From NCBI GenBank assembly GCA_910578395.1, contig CAJTPZ010000003.1, positions 144,012 to 208,011 of the forward strand: a stretch of DNA of 64,000 bases, given 5' to 3'. This DNA is from an uncultured Muribaculaceae bacterium. GTDB taxonomy: Bacteria; Bacteroidota; Bacteroidia; Bacteroidales; Muribaculaceae. The notes under the pieces were generated by a model that did no database searches, was not told where the DNA came from, and saw nothing but the letters and a program-made list of their open reading frames with translations. Positions 8,497-16,943 of the stretch are shown here, in pieces (positions within the stretch are counted from its first letter, which is position 1; each line of letters begins with the position of its first letter). A program made the translations under genes and the position numbers.

Positions 8497-9468
8497 TCAA
8501 TCCATGACATGTGAGGCATTTTCTGCCTCATGAATGAGATCGTTGTACTGTTCAGGTGTCAGATCCTGAAAGTAGAACCTCACAGGATTCTGTGGCGTAC
8601 CCTTAAACCGCACTTCATAGTGAAGATGTGGGCCAGTGGATTTACCGGTGTTTCCTACAAGTCCTATAAGGTCACCCCGCTTAATGTCCTGCCCTTTTTT
8701 TACCATGATTTTGCTCAGATGAGCATAGCGTGTCAGATAATCATAACCGTGATTTATGTCGATTGAATTTCCGTAGCCTTGATTCCAGCCTGCATCTGTG
8801 ACTTTGCCGTCTCCTGTGGCATAGACGGGAGTGCCGATAGGTGCTGAAAAATCCATACCCTCATGGAATTTCCCGGAACCATATACCGGATCAACACGGT
8901 AACCGTAACCTGATGCCATTTTTCTCAGTGATGATTCTGCGACTGGCATTATAGACGGTATGTGCATAAGGCGGTCCTGTTGCTCGGATGCGATTACGCG
9001 CAAAGAATCAAAAGACTGTATCTGAGAGTATAACTGACGGTCGAGCATATCCATCTTGTTATCTATTTCTGTAACAAGCCCGGCATCGTTGAGAGAATTC
9101 AGCTGTCGGAATACTGATGAGTTTTCAAGCCCGGCATATCTTCGTGAATCGGATATCGGTTCGGCCTGCATTATGACACGATAGAAGTTATTGTCGCGGT
9201 CGGCTATTGCTTCCATGACGGCTATCGATGCGTCGAGACGACGGTCCAGATCGGTAAGTTGCTCCCTTAAATGTGTATTTTCTTCTCTCAACCGTTTTTC
9301 TCGCGGAAGATCTATCCAATAATATAACAGAAGCAGAATAAAACCTCCAATGCTCAGTCCTTCAAATGTCTGCTTTATGGCCGCAATAATACGTTGCCTG
9401 CGAGTGGGATAAACACGCTCGTAGGTTTCTGTAACAGTATTGAATCTATAATAAACTTTACGGCTCAT
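8497..9468 (-). CDS. Membrane-anchored M23-family peptidase (LytM-type)
   Basis: A 323-residue protein: a basic cytoplasmic start, one membrane segment (about 37-52, GLSIGGFILLLLYYWI), a coiled coil (REKRLREENTHLREQLTDLDRRL), then a C-terminal LytM domain with FHEGMDFSAPIGTPVYA, HGYDYLTRYAHL and HLHYEVRFKG. The HxxxD and HxH zinc ligands are present, so it may be an active peptidoglycan endopeptidase in the periplasm, or an amidase activator like EnvC with similar architecture. It lies 53 bases after the fucosyltransferase-like gene and just before the MerR gene. Confidence 0.92.
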   Translation of the reverse strand: MSRKVYYRFNTVTETYERVYPTRRQRIIAAIKQTFEGLSIGGFILLLLYYWIDLPREKRLREENTHLREQLTDLDRRLDASIAVMEAIADRDNNFYRVIMQAEPISDSRRYAGLENSSVFRQLNSLNDAGLVTEIDNKMDMLDRQLYSQIQSFDSLRVIASEQQDRLMHIPSIMPVAESSLRKMASGYGYRVDPVYGSGKFHEGMDFSAPIGTPVYATGDGKVTDAGWNQGYGNSIDINHGYDYLTRYAHLSKIMVKKGQDIKRGDLIGLVGNTGKSTGPHLHYEVRFKGTPQNPVRFYFQDLTPEQYNDLIHEAENASHVMD

Positions 9469-9521
9469 ATTTATTTTTCAGGCAAAGAACAAATTTAGTT
9501 GCCTATAAGGTCACCATAAAG

Positions 9522-10373
9522 TTAAATTTTTATAATCTTGAGCGATATATTTCCTAATATAGCTGCCGCTTCAGAGTAGGAGCTTTGAAAAGATCCGATG
9601 ATCGATGAGCATTTGGACAGAGCGAACATTTCGGCCGCACCGTCAATCATGCCTTGCAGTGTGGATCGGGATGCAGTCGCCGGAGAAGTAATTATATGCC
9701 CCGGAAACAATGTTTTAAGTCTTTCTTTTGTTGCATCGTCGTCAGTTGCAAGATAGAATCGGCAACCCGAATCAGAGGCAAGATATTGTCGAATGGTATC
9801 TTCAAACATTGACAACGGGCTGCTCTGTATGGAGTCGATATGGTCTGTGCGACGAATGTGTAGTCCTGTTGGCTGTGCTCTGCCTGGTTCGGGATGCAAC
9901 AATGCGCTGATTCTTTTCTCTACTTTTGCCGACGGACGGAACAGTGACCTGTAGAGTTCGGGGGTATAAGGATAGAACTCGTGACAGGTATCAACAAAAA
10001 CAGAGCCCGATCTTACTGATCTGAAAAATGCATATACCGACTCCGGCTTAGCACCGATCAGATAGCTACGGTCCTGTTTGCGTTCATCGCGCAGAGTGGA
10101 CGAGTACCTCATGTTTTGCCAAAAAGTAGGCAGATAAAGATATTTGCCACGGTGTGGCAGATAGGCGAAATGACGTCGTGGCAGCTCCTTCAGTCTAAAC
10201 GGGAGATTGTCGTCAAGAAAAAGATCGGAAAATGAAGCCGAAAGATCAGATGTCCTGATCCACACAACACACAAATTTGCACCTATACGGGTCGACAATG
10301 CCACTGCCGAGGCGATAGCCCGCATACGGTTGGCAAGTCCACCACGCGGGACAAGAGTGATTGAAACGTTCAT
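9522..10373 (-). CDS. Putative glycosyltransferase of the fucosyltransferase (HxRRxD) superfamily
   Basis: A 283-residue protein with two hallmarks of the fucosyltransferase-like GT-B group: a GGLANRMR loop at 11-18 that would bind GDP-sugar phosphate, and HIRRTD at 172-177, like motif I (HxRRxD) of alpha-1,2/1,6- and protein-O-fucosyltransferases. A late SSYSEAA segment resembles motif II/III, where a serine contacts the nucleotide. No signal peptide or membrane segment is seen, so it is cytoplasmic. Its start overlaps the lpxB stop by 4 bases, and that tight pairing suggests a role in modifying lipid A, core or another envelope glycan. Donor and acceptor are inferred only. Confidence 0.65.
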   Translation of the reverse strand: MNVSITLVPRGGLANRMRAIASAVALSTRIGANLCVVWIRTSDLSASFSDLFLDDNLPFRLKELPRRHFAYLPHRGKYLYLPTFWQNMRYSSTLRDERKQDRSYLIGAKPESVYAFFRSVRSGSVFVDTCHEFYPYTPELYRSLFRPSAKVEKRISALLHPEPGRAQPTGLHIRRTDHIDSIQSSPLSMFEDTIRQYLASDSGCRFYLATDDDATKERLKTLFPGHIITSPATASRSTLQGMIDGAAEMFALSKCSSIIGSFQSSYSEAAAILGNISLKIIKI

Positions 10374-11500
10374 TTCTGTATAAGCTTGATGATCCCCTTT
10401 GCTACTTCATGAGGCGCGTTGCCATTACCAAGGACCTTGCGCATGTCACGATACATTTCCTGCTGCTTTGTGTAATCATTTTTTCCTGGCATAATCCGGC
10501 TCAATGCGTCGGACACTGCCTCTGATGTGCAGAAATGCATCACAAGTTCCTTTACTACCTCTTGGCCCATTATGAGATTGGGAAGAGAAAAATATTTTAC
10601 ATTGAGAAGATTCCTGCCGAGCGAATAAACAATGCGTGATCCGGAATCGCGATATAGCATTACCTGAGGTGTACCTATCAATGCAGTCTCGAGAGTGGCA
10701 GTACCACTTGTAACAAGCGCTGCTTCGGAGTGCGCTATAAGCTGTCCGGTGGCACCATAAAGTATGCGTGTGCTACCACGAAGAGAATCATACAGATCTG
10801 CAGAAACAGTCGATACTCCTGCAATAACGGGTGTGTATTGCGGGAAATCGCTTACAGCGCGCAACATGATAGGAAGATTGGCTTTTATTTCTGCTGTCCG
10901 ACTACCGGGAACCAATGCAATCCATTTTTTTCCGGAATCAAGATTGTGGCTCTGACTGAAACTTTCGCGAGACGGCAATGATGACATCATCTGGTCTATT
11001 TCGCAGACAGACGGGTTACCGACATATTCTACATCCCATTTGTGGCGGCGTTGGAACCATCGTGGTTCAAAAGGCAGAATACAGAACATACGGTCAATAA
11101 CCTTTTTCATTGTCGGCACTCGCCATTCTTTCCATACCCAGACCTTTGGTGAAATATACCATACAACCGGAATACCCAAGGAATGGGCATAGGTGGCAAG
11201 CTTGAGGTTGAATGACGGGTAGTCGACCAATACAACTGCTTCAGGCCGCACACGTCTGATAGCTCTTTTTGCGGTCTCAAGCTGTGCCAGAAGCCTGGGA
11301 AGTGCAGAAATAACCTGAGAGATTCCCATGACCGACATTTCGGAGATGTGAATCAACGGTGCATTTCCGGCAACGGACATCATGTTGTCTCCGCCAAGAT
11401 AGGCAAATCGTGCAGAGGGATCAAGCACATGTAATTCCTTCATTACATGAGAAGCATGCAAATCTCCCGAGGCTTCGCCCGCCGACACGAAATAAATCAT
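10370..11500 (-). CDS. lpxB: Lipid-A-disaccharide synthase
   Basis: A 376-residue GT19 enzyme joining UDP-2,3-diacylglucosamine and lipid X to make the lipid A disaccharide on the inner face of the inner membrane. Family segments are SAGEASGDLHASHVM (6-20), VVLVDYPSFNLKLA, WYISPKVWVWKEWRV and VPGSRTAEIKANLP, with ALVTSGTATLETAL in the C-terminal nucleotide-sugar domain. The start ATG overlaps the prfC stop by one base (TGATG), and its own stop overlaps the next start, so prfC-lpxB-glycosyltransferase are translationally coupled. Confidence 0.95.
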   Translation of the reverse strand: MIYFVSAGEASGDLHASHVMKELHVLDPSARFAYLGGDNMMSVAGNAPLIHISEMSVMGISQVISALPRLLAQLETAKRAIRRVRPEAVVLVDYPSFNLKLATYAHSLGIPVVWYISPKVWVWKEWRVPTMKKVIDRMFCILPFEPRWFQRRHKWDVEYVGNPSVCEIDQMMSSLPSRESFSQSHNLDSGKKWIALVPGSRTAEIKANLPIMLRAVSDFPQYTPVIAGVSTVSADLYDSLRGSTRILYGATGQLIAHSEAALVTSGTATLETALIGTPQVMLYRDSGSRIVYSLGRNLLNVKYFSLPNLIMGQEVVKELVMHFCTSEAVSDALSRIMPGKNDYTKQQEMYRDMRKVLGNGNAPHEVAKGIIKLIQK

Positions 11501-13080
11501 CAGAACTCCGAGGTAAAGTGAAACCTTATTGACGGAAAATCCCCTTGTGCCATCTGCAGGACATAGTTGCTGTCGGCAAGAAACACATCGCGCCCTTCGC
11601 GGTCAACCGCCATAAACTGGTGCTTGCGGCGTTTGAAATTTGCAATAGCATTTTCATCGTCGCTTTCGATCCAACATGCTTTGTAAAGAGATATCGGTTC
11701 CCAACGACACTGTGCACCATACTCATGAAGAAGGCGATACTGTATCACTTCAAACTGCAGTTGACCTACAGTTCCGATGATTTTTCGACCGTTGAACTGG
11801 TTGACAAATAATTGTGCCACACCTTCATCCATTAGCTGCTGTATGCCTTTCTCAAGCTGCTTGGACTTCATGGGATCGGTATTCTCGATATATTTGAACA
11901 TCTCAGGAGAAAAACTCGGCAAACCTTTGAAATGCAAATCCTCACCGGATGTAAGTGTATCGCCGATCTTGAATGTGCCCGTATCGGGTATACCCACGAT
12001 ATCGCCCGGCCAGGCTTCATCGACAATATTTTTCTTTTGAGCCATGAAAGCTGTCGGTGCAGCAAAACGGAGAATTTTACCACTACGTATGTGCTTGTAG
12101 GGCGCATTACGCTCAAATTTTCCAGAACAGATCTTGACAAAAGCTATGCATGAGCGATGGTTAGGATCCATGTTGGCATGAATCTTGAAGACAAAACCTG
12201 TAAAAGGCTCTTCGTCAGGAGTTATGCGGCGTTCGACTGCCTCAATCGGCTTAGGTGCAGGCGCAATCTCAACAAAACAATCGAGAAGCTCCTTAACGCC
12301 GAATGTGTTGAGAGCAGAACCAAAAAACACAGGTGCAACCTGCCCTTTCAGATAGGCTTCGCGATCAAATTCAGGATATACGCCATCGATCAGTTCCAGA
12401 TCCTCACGCAACTGAGCAGCCTCCTTTTCGCCGACAGCCGCATCTACAGCCTTATCATCTACATTGTCAATTTCAACACGCTCGCTGACTTTCTGCTTGT
12501 CAGGTGTGAAGAGATCAAGAGTATTTTCGTAGATGTTATAGACACCTTTGAATTTCTCACCTATGCCTATAGGCCATGACAGCGGACGAACAGATATTTT
12601 CAGTTCGGCTTCAAGCTCGTCGAGTATATCGAATGCGTCACGTCCTTCACGGTCAAGTTTGTTTACAAATATTATAACCGGGGTGTTGCGCATACGGCAG
12701 ACTTCCATAAGCTTGCGTGTCTGCTGCTCGACACCTTTAGCGACATCGACAACGATAATCACGCTGTCTACAGCCGTTAGGGTACGATAAGTGTCTTCAG
12801 CAAAGTCCTGGTGACCGGGGGTATCAAGAATGTTGATCTTGTAATTTCCATAATTGAATCCCATGACCGATGTCGCTACGGATATTCCGCGCTGTTTCTC
12901 GATCTCCATCCAGTCGGAAGTGGCAGTCTTCTTAATTTTGTTGGACTTTACAGCTCCGGCAATATGGATAGCTCCACCAAAAAGGAGCAGTTTTTCGGTG
13001 AGAGTTGTTTTGCCTGCGTCCGGATGGGAAATGATGGCAAAAGTGCGTCTACGCGCTATTTCGTCGGTAAGTGTTGACAA
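11500..13080 (-). CDS. prfC: Peptide chain release factor 3
   Basis: A 526-residue translational GTPase that recycles RF1 and RF2 from the ribosome. G1 is SHPDAGKTTL (18-27), G3 DTPGH (86-90) and G4 NKLD (140-143); the switch region EKQRGISVATSV is also typical. Domains II and III follow, with HEYGAQCRWEPI and FLADSNYVLQMA near the end as in RF3. Length is normal. It lies 24 bases after glnS on the same strand and overlaps lpxB by one base, so it is probably read from the glnS promoter. Confidence 0.96.
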   Translation of the reverse strand: MSTLTDEIARRRTFAIISHPDAGKTTLTEKLLLFGGAIHIAGAVKSNKIKKTATSDWMEIEKQRGISVATSVMGFNYGNYKINILDTPGHQDFAEDTYRTLTAVDSVIIVVDVAKGVEQQTRKLMEVCRMRNTPVIIFVNKLDREGRDAFDILDELEAELKISVRPLSWPIGIGEKFKGVYNIYENTLDLFTPDKQKVSERVEIDNVDDKAVDAAVGEKEAAQLREDLELIDGVYPEFDREAYLKGQVAPVFFGSALNTFGVKELLDCFVEIAPAPKPIEAVERRITPDEEPFTGFVFKIHANMDPNHRSCIAFVKICSGKFERNAPYKHIRSGKILRFAAPTAFMAQKKNIVDEAWPGDIVGIPDTGTFKIGDTLTSGEDLHFKGLPSFSPEMFKYIENTDPMKSKQLEKGIQQLMDEGVAQLFVNQFNGRKIIGTVGQLQFEVIQYRLLHEYGAQCRWEPISLYKACWIESDDENAIANFKRRKHQFMAVDREGRDVFLADSNYVLQMAQGDFPSIRFHFTSEF

Positions 13081-13104
13081 GGAGATTGTGGTCTACGTGA
13101 TAGA

Positions 13105-14811
13105 TTATTTCTTCTGTTCTTTTTCCCAGCTGTCTTTCAGTGCAATGGTGCGGTTGAAGACAAGATGGTCGGGAGTAGAGGAGTAGTCAGGTGTAAAGTA
13201 GCCGATGCGCTGGAACTGGAATTTTTTATCCTTTTGAGCGTTTTGAGCGATAAACGGCTCTACTTTTACACCCTCGATCACTATGAGAGAATCGGGGTTA
13301 AGCATGTCGCGGAAATCACCCTCTTCAGCCGCCGGATTTTCAACAGCGAATAGACGGTCATACATTCTTACCGTAGCGTCTACAGCTGTATCGGCGGCAA
13401 CCCAATGTAGAGTGCCTTTGACTTTGCGCTGGCTTCCGGGTAGGCCGCTGCGCGACTCCGGGTCATAGGTGCAGTGCAATTCTTTTATATTACCGTCGGC
13501 ATCCTTCACCACATCCTCACATTTGATTATGTAAGCACCTTTGAGTCTGACTTCTCCGCCCGGGAAGAGCCGGAAATATTTTTTCGGAGGATTTTCCATG
13601 AAGTCGTCGCGCTCAATATAAATCTCACGAGCAAAAGTCATTGAATGAGTGCCTTCTTCCGGATTTTCAGGGTTATTGTCCATCTCGACGGTTTCAATCT
13701 GTCCGGCAGGGTAATTGGTAATCACAACCTTGACTGGGTTTATCACAGCCATACCGCGTGTGGCTATACTGTTGAGATCTTCGCGTACAGCATGTTCGAG
13801 CAACGAAATCGAATTCAAAGCCTCATATTTCGTATAGCCTATCTTATCGATGAAGTTACGGATGGAAGCCGGTGTAAATCCACGACGGCGCATACCTGAT
13901 ATAGTCGGCATACGGGGATCGTCCCATCCTTCAACCAATCCTTCTTTTACAAGCTGCAAAAGTTTGCGCTTGCTCATTACGGTATAAGTGAGGTTAAGAC
14001 GATTGAACTCGATCTGACGCGGGCAATAGGTTTCGTCGGCCAACTCTTTCACGAAGTGCTCATAGAGAGGTCGATGCACTACAAATTCCAGTGTACATAT
14101 CGAGTGGGTGACACCCTCGAAATAATCGCTCTGTCCATGTGCGAAATCATACATCGGGTAGACTTTCCATGTGGTGCCGGTGCGATGATGGGGAGTCTTG
14201 ATGATGCGGTACATAATGGGATCACGGAAATGCATGTTAGGCGACGCCATGTCGATCTTTGCACGGAGCACGCGCGCACCCTCATCAAATTCGCCATTGT
14301 TCATGCGGATAAAAAGATCGAGATTTTCTTCCGGTGTGCGGTTACGATATGGACTTTCCTGTCCGGGGATGGTGGGAGTGCCTTTCTGCTCCGCTATCTG
14401 CTCGGATGTCTGGTCGTCGACATAAGCTTTTCCTTCTTTTATCAGTCGTACAGCGAGATCAAAAAGCTGTGGAAAATAATCGGAAGCATAATACTCTCGG
14501 TTACCCCAGTCAAATCCCAGCCAATGTATGTCTTCTCTGATTGAATCGACATATTCAACATCTTCTTTTACAGGATTGGTGTCGTCGAAACGAAGGTTGC
14601 AGGTACCTCCGAATTTCTCCGCCACACCGAAATCCATACAGATCGCCTTTGCGTGACCGATGTGGAGATATCCATTTGGTTCAGGCGGGAAACGTGTATT
14701 GAGACGTCCGCCGTTTTTGCCGGCCGCAAGGTCATCGGCAACAATCTGTTCTACAAAATTCAGCCCTTTCTTTTCGGCGCTTTCTTCCTGAGGTATGGTC
14801 GTATCTGCCAT
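13105..14811 (-). CDS. glnS: Glutaminyl-tRNA synthetase
   Basis: A 568-residue class I synthetase with the GlnRS form of the HIGH motif, PPEPNGYLHIGH (42-53), and VMSKR (278-282) as KMSKS. C-terminal anticodon-binding beta barrels follow (YFRLFPGGEVRLKGAYII). A longer reading from a TTG at 14883 is possible, but a good promoter lies between 14847 and 14877, so the ATG at 14811 is the start and the leader is about 30 bases. A direct GlnRS means tRNA-Gln need not be charged by the amidotransferase route. It lies downstream of glnN and a PurF-type enzyme on the same strand. Confidence 0.96.
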   Translation of the reverse strand: MADTTIPQEESAEKKGLNFVEQIVADDLAAGKNGGRLNTRFPPEPNGYLHIGHAKAICMDFGVAEKFGGTCNLRFDDTNPVKEDVEYVDSIREDIHWLGFDWGNREYYASDYFPQLFDLAVRLIKEGKAYVDDQTSEQIAEQKGTPTIPGQESPYRNRTPEENLDLFIRMNNGEFDEGARVLRAKIDMASPNMHFRDPIMYRIIKTPHHRTGTTWKVYPMYDFAHGQSDYFEGVTHSICTLEFVVHRPLYEHFVKELADETYCPRQIEFNRLNLTYTVMSKRKLLQLVKEGLVEGWDDPRMPTISGMRRRGFTPASIRNFIDKIGYTKYEALNSISLLEHAVREDLNSIATRGMAVINPVKVVITNYPAGQIETVEMDNNPENPEEGTHSMTFAREIYIERDDFMENPPKKYFRLFPGGEVRLKGAYIIKCEDVVKDADGNIKELHCTYDPESRSGLPGSQRKVKGTLHWVAADTAVDATVRMYDRLFAVENPAAEEGDFRDMLNPDSLIVIEGVKVEPFIAQNAQKDKKFQFQRIGYFTPDYSSTPDHLVFNRTIALKDSWEKEQKK

Positions 14812-14846
14812 TGCAAGATAATTTATTTCCGGTTTTTTACTTATTG

Positions 14847-14877
14847 CAAAGTTAATAGAAATAGCGGCTTTGTACAA
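14847..14877 (-). promoter_or_regulatory. Bacteroidetes-type promoter for glnS
   Basis: On the minus strand: -33 TTG (14875-14877), a 20-base spacer and -7 TAACTTTG (14847-14854), matching TTG-N20-TAnnTTTG. Initiation about 5 bases downstream leaves a leader of about 30 bases before the 14811 ATG. Confidence 0.75.
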
Positions 14878-14956
14878 TATCAACTATTGTAGAATTTCAT
14901 CGCAGTATCAATACTGACTGCTATGGCAATTATATAGAACTGCGTTTTGCACATCA

Positions 14957-16843
14957 TCAACGTTTTTCAACGTTGCCTTCGTAGAAATTCACATAGGCAC
15001 GGTTCACCAGCCGTGTACCACCGGGAGTAGGGTAGTCGCCTGAGAAATACCAATCGCCCGGATGGGATTGAATGGCCGCATGGAGACCCTCAAGAGTCTG
15101 ATAGACAATTTTTATCTCGGCATCGGCATGATCAGGACGTAACATGTCGGCGATTTTGTCGGAAATTTCCGCATCGGTAAACGGCTCATATATCATTTTC
15201 ACGCAATTGATCTGTTTGTCGGCCGGTTTATCGAGTTCAATCAGACATTGCTGGTAGACGTTCTTCAGTCTTTCTTCCATGCCTCGTTCTTTGAGCAGTG
15301 CGACAGCCGCACGAAAAGCAATGAATTCGCTCATACGGGACATATCGATTCCGTAATAGTCGGGATAACGAACCTGCGGAGAGGATGAGACTATAACTAT
15401 ACGTCGTGGATGCAGGCGGTCGAGCATTGAGAGAATTGATTGTCTCAGTGTCGTTCCGCGTACTATGCTGTCGTCTATCACCACGAGATTATCCACGCCG
15501 TTTTTAATGCATCCGTAGGTCACGTCATATACATGAGCGGCAAGGTCGTTACGTGATGTGCCTTCTGCTATGAATGTACGCAGTTTGATATCTTTTATCG
15601 CTACTTTTTCTACCCGCAGTCTTTGACTGAGTATATCGTCAATAGATTCGTGCGTCAGTGAGCCATCGCATAATGCCACATGAAGAGACTCGGCTTTTCG
15701 GCGGTTCAGCTCATGTTCAAATTGCTCGCACATGCCTATAAAAGCGACTTCTGCCGTATTTGGAATAAATGAAAAAACCGTATTCTTCATATCGTTGTCA
15801 ATCGCTTTCAGAATACTTGGTATAAGTTGATGGCCAAGTCGTTTACGCTCCTGATAAATATCGGAATCGCTACCACGGGAAAAGTAGATACGCTCAAATG
15901 AACAGCGTTGATTTTTACCCTCGCCAAGTATATCGAAAATTTCGATATCACCGTTTTTCCTGACTGTGATCGCACTGCCAGGAGTGAGTTCGCTGACCTG
16001 ATTGCGTTTAATGTTAAAAACGGTCTGTATGACAGGACGTTCAGATGTAACAACCACTATTTCGTCATCATAATAATAGAACGCCGGTCGTATACCATGC
16101 CGGTCACGCATAGCAAACATGTCACCTGATCCAGTGGCTCCACATATCACAAATCCGCCATCCCAATCAGCCGATGCACTTTTGAGCACTGCCGACAGAT
16201 CTATGTTGTCTTCAATTGCTGTCGTAAGCTCAGGGTTAGGCAGGTGATCGCGAAATTTGCGGTATTGGTTGTGGTTTTCTTTGTCGAGAGCATATCCGAG
16301 TTGTTCGAGTAGCACTATGGTGTCGGAATAAAGACGAGGATGCTGGCCACTCTCAATAATCGACTTGAATACTTCATCGACGTTTGTCATATTGAAGTTT
16401 CCACATAGAAGCAGATTGCGTGATTTCCAGTTGTTGCGCCGCAAGAATGGATGCACGTAGGAAATACCGCTTTTACCGGTTGTGCTGTAGCGGAGGTGAC
16501 CCATGTATATTTCGCCTATAAACGGCACAAATGACCGCACGTAATCAGAGTCGGAGGTAGATAGATCTTCTTTATGCAGTCTGTCGCCTACCGCCGAAAA
16601 GATCTCAGATATAGCACCAGAGCCAAGCGCACGTTCACGGAACACATATTCATGCCCAGGTGTGGCATGAAGTTTCACTACTCCGATTCCTGCGCCTTCC
16701 TGACCCCTGTTGTGCTGTTTCTCCATGAGCAGATACAGCTTATCGAGACCATAGGTATAGGTTCCGTATTTTTGCTTGTAGTAGCTTAGCGGTTTTCTCA
16801 GACGCACCATTGCCACACCGCACTCGTGTTTGAGTTGTTCCAC
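14957..16843 (-). CDS. purF: Long amidophosphoribosyltransferase-type glutamine amidotransferase (PurF family)
   Basis: A 628-residue protein if it starts at the GTG at 16843 (EQLKHECGVAMV). The nucleophile would then be C8 after a 7-residue propeptide. An Ntn-hydrolase glutaminase domain follows (KQHNRGQEGAG, GHLRYSTTGKSG), then a type I phosphoribosyltransferase domain with the PRPP loop VVIDDSIVRGTT at about 453-463. It is ~130-150 residues longer than ordinary PurF, with a C-terminal segment ending in YPTPGGTRLVNRAY. The first step of purine synthesis (PRPP to phosphoribosylamine) is the natural role, but this long form could be a paralogue with another task. A GTG at 16888 is open, but it lies in a hairpin and is unlikely. 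A long N terminus is not needed. Confidence 0.8.
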   Translation of the reverse strand: MEQLKHECGVAMVRLRKPLSYYKQKYGTYTYGLDKLYLLMEKQHNRGQEGAGIGVVKLHATPGHEYVFRERALGSGAISEIFSAVGDRLHKEDLSTSDSDYVRSFVPFIGEIYMGHLRYSTTGKSGISYVHPFLRRNNWKSRNLLLCGNFNMTNVDEVFKSIIESGQHPRLYSDTIVLLEQLGYALDKENHNQYRKFRDHLPNPELTTAIEDNIDLSAVLKSASADWDGGFVICGATGSGDMFAMRDRHGIRPAFYYYDDEIVVVTSERPVIQTVFNIKRNQVSELTPGSAITVRKNGDIEIFDILGEGKNQRCSFERIYFSRGSDSDIYQERKRLGHQLIPSILKAIDNDMKNTVFSFIPNTAEVAFIGMCEQFEHELNRRKAESLHVALCDGSLTHESIDDILSQRLRVEKVAIKDIKLRTFIAEGTSRNDLAAHVYDVTYGCIKNGVDNLVVIDDSIVRGTTLRQSILSMLDRLHPRRIVIVSSSPQVRYPDYYGIDMSRMSEFIAFRAAVALLKERGMEERLKNVYQQCLIELDKPADKQINCVKMIYEPFTDAEISDKIADMLRPDHADAEIKIVYQTLEGLHAAIQSHPGDWYFSGDYPTPGGTRLVNRAYVNFYEGNVEKR

Positions 16844-16863
16844 CTTAATATGTTTAAAGTAAT

Positions 16864-16894
16864 GAGGGTGTGTCCTGATTACTGACACACCCTC
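16864..16894 (-). terminator. Hairpin between glnN and the PurF-family gene
   Basis: An 11-bp perfect stem (16864-16874 with 16884-16894) and a 9-base loop, 50 bases past the glnN stop. The minus strand continues ATTACTTTAAAC, so the U-tract is poor. It could terminate or attenuate glnN readthrough into the PurF-family gene, whose GTG start is only 20 bases further on. Confidence 0.6.
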
Positions 16895-16943
16895 TGTTTC
16901 GGTTTATTACATGAAAAGTTCCGGCTGATTGTCCAGAAAGGTG

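Noticed and set aside
14884..14956. Small dyad CAGTAT/ATACTG downstream of the PurF-family gene
   Set aside because: Only 6 bp with a 2-base gap and no T-run; too weak to call a terminator.
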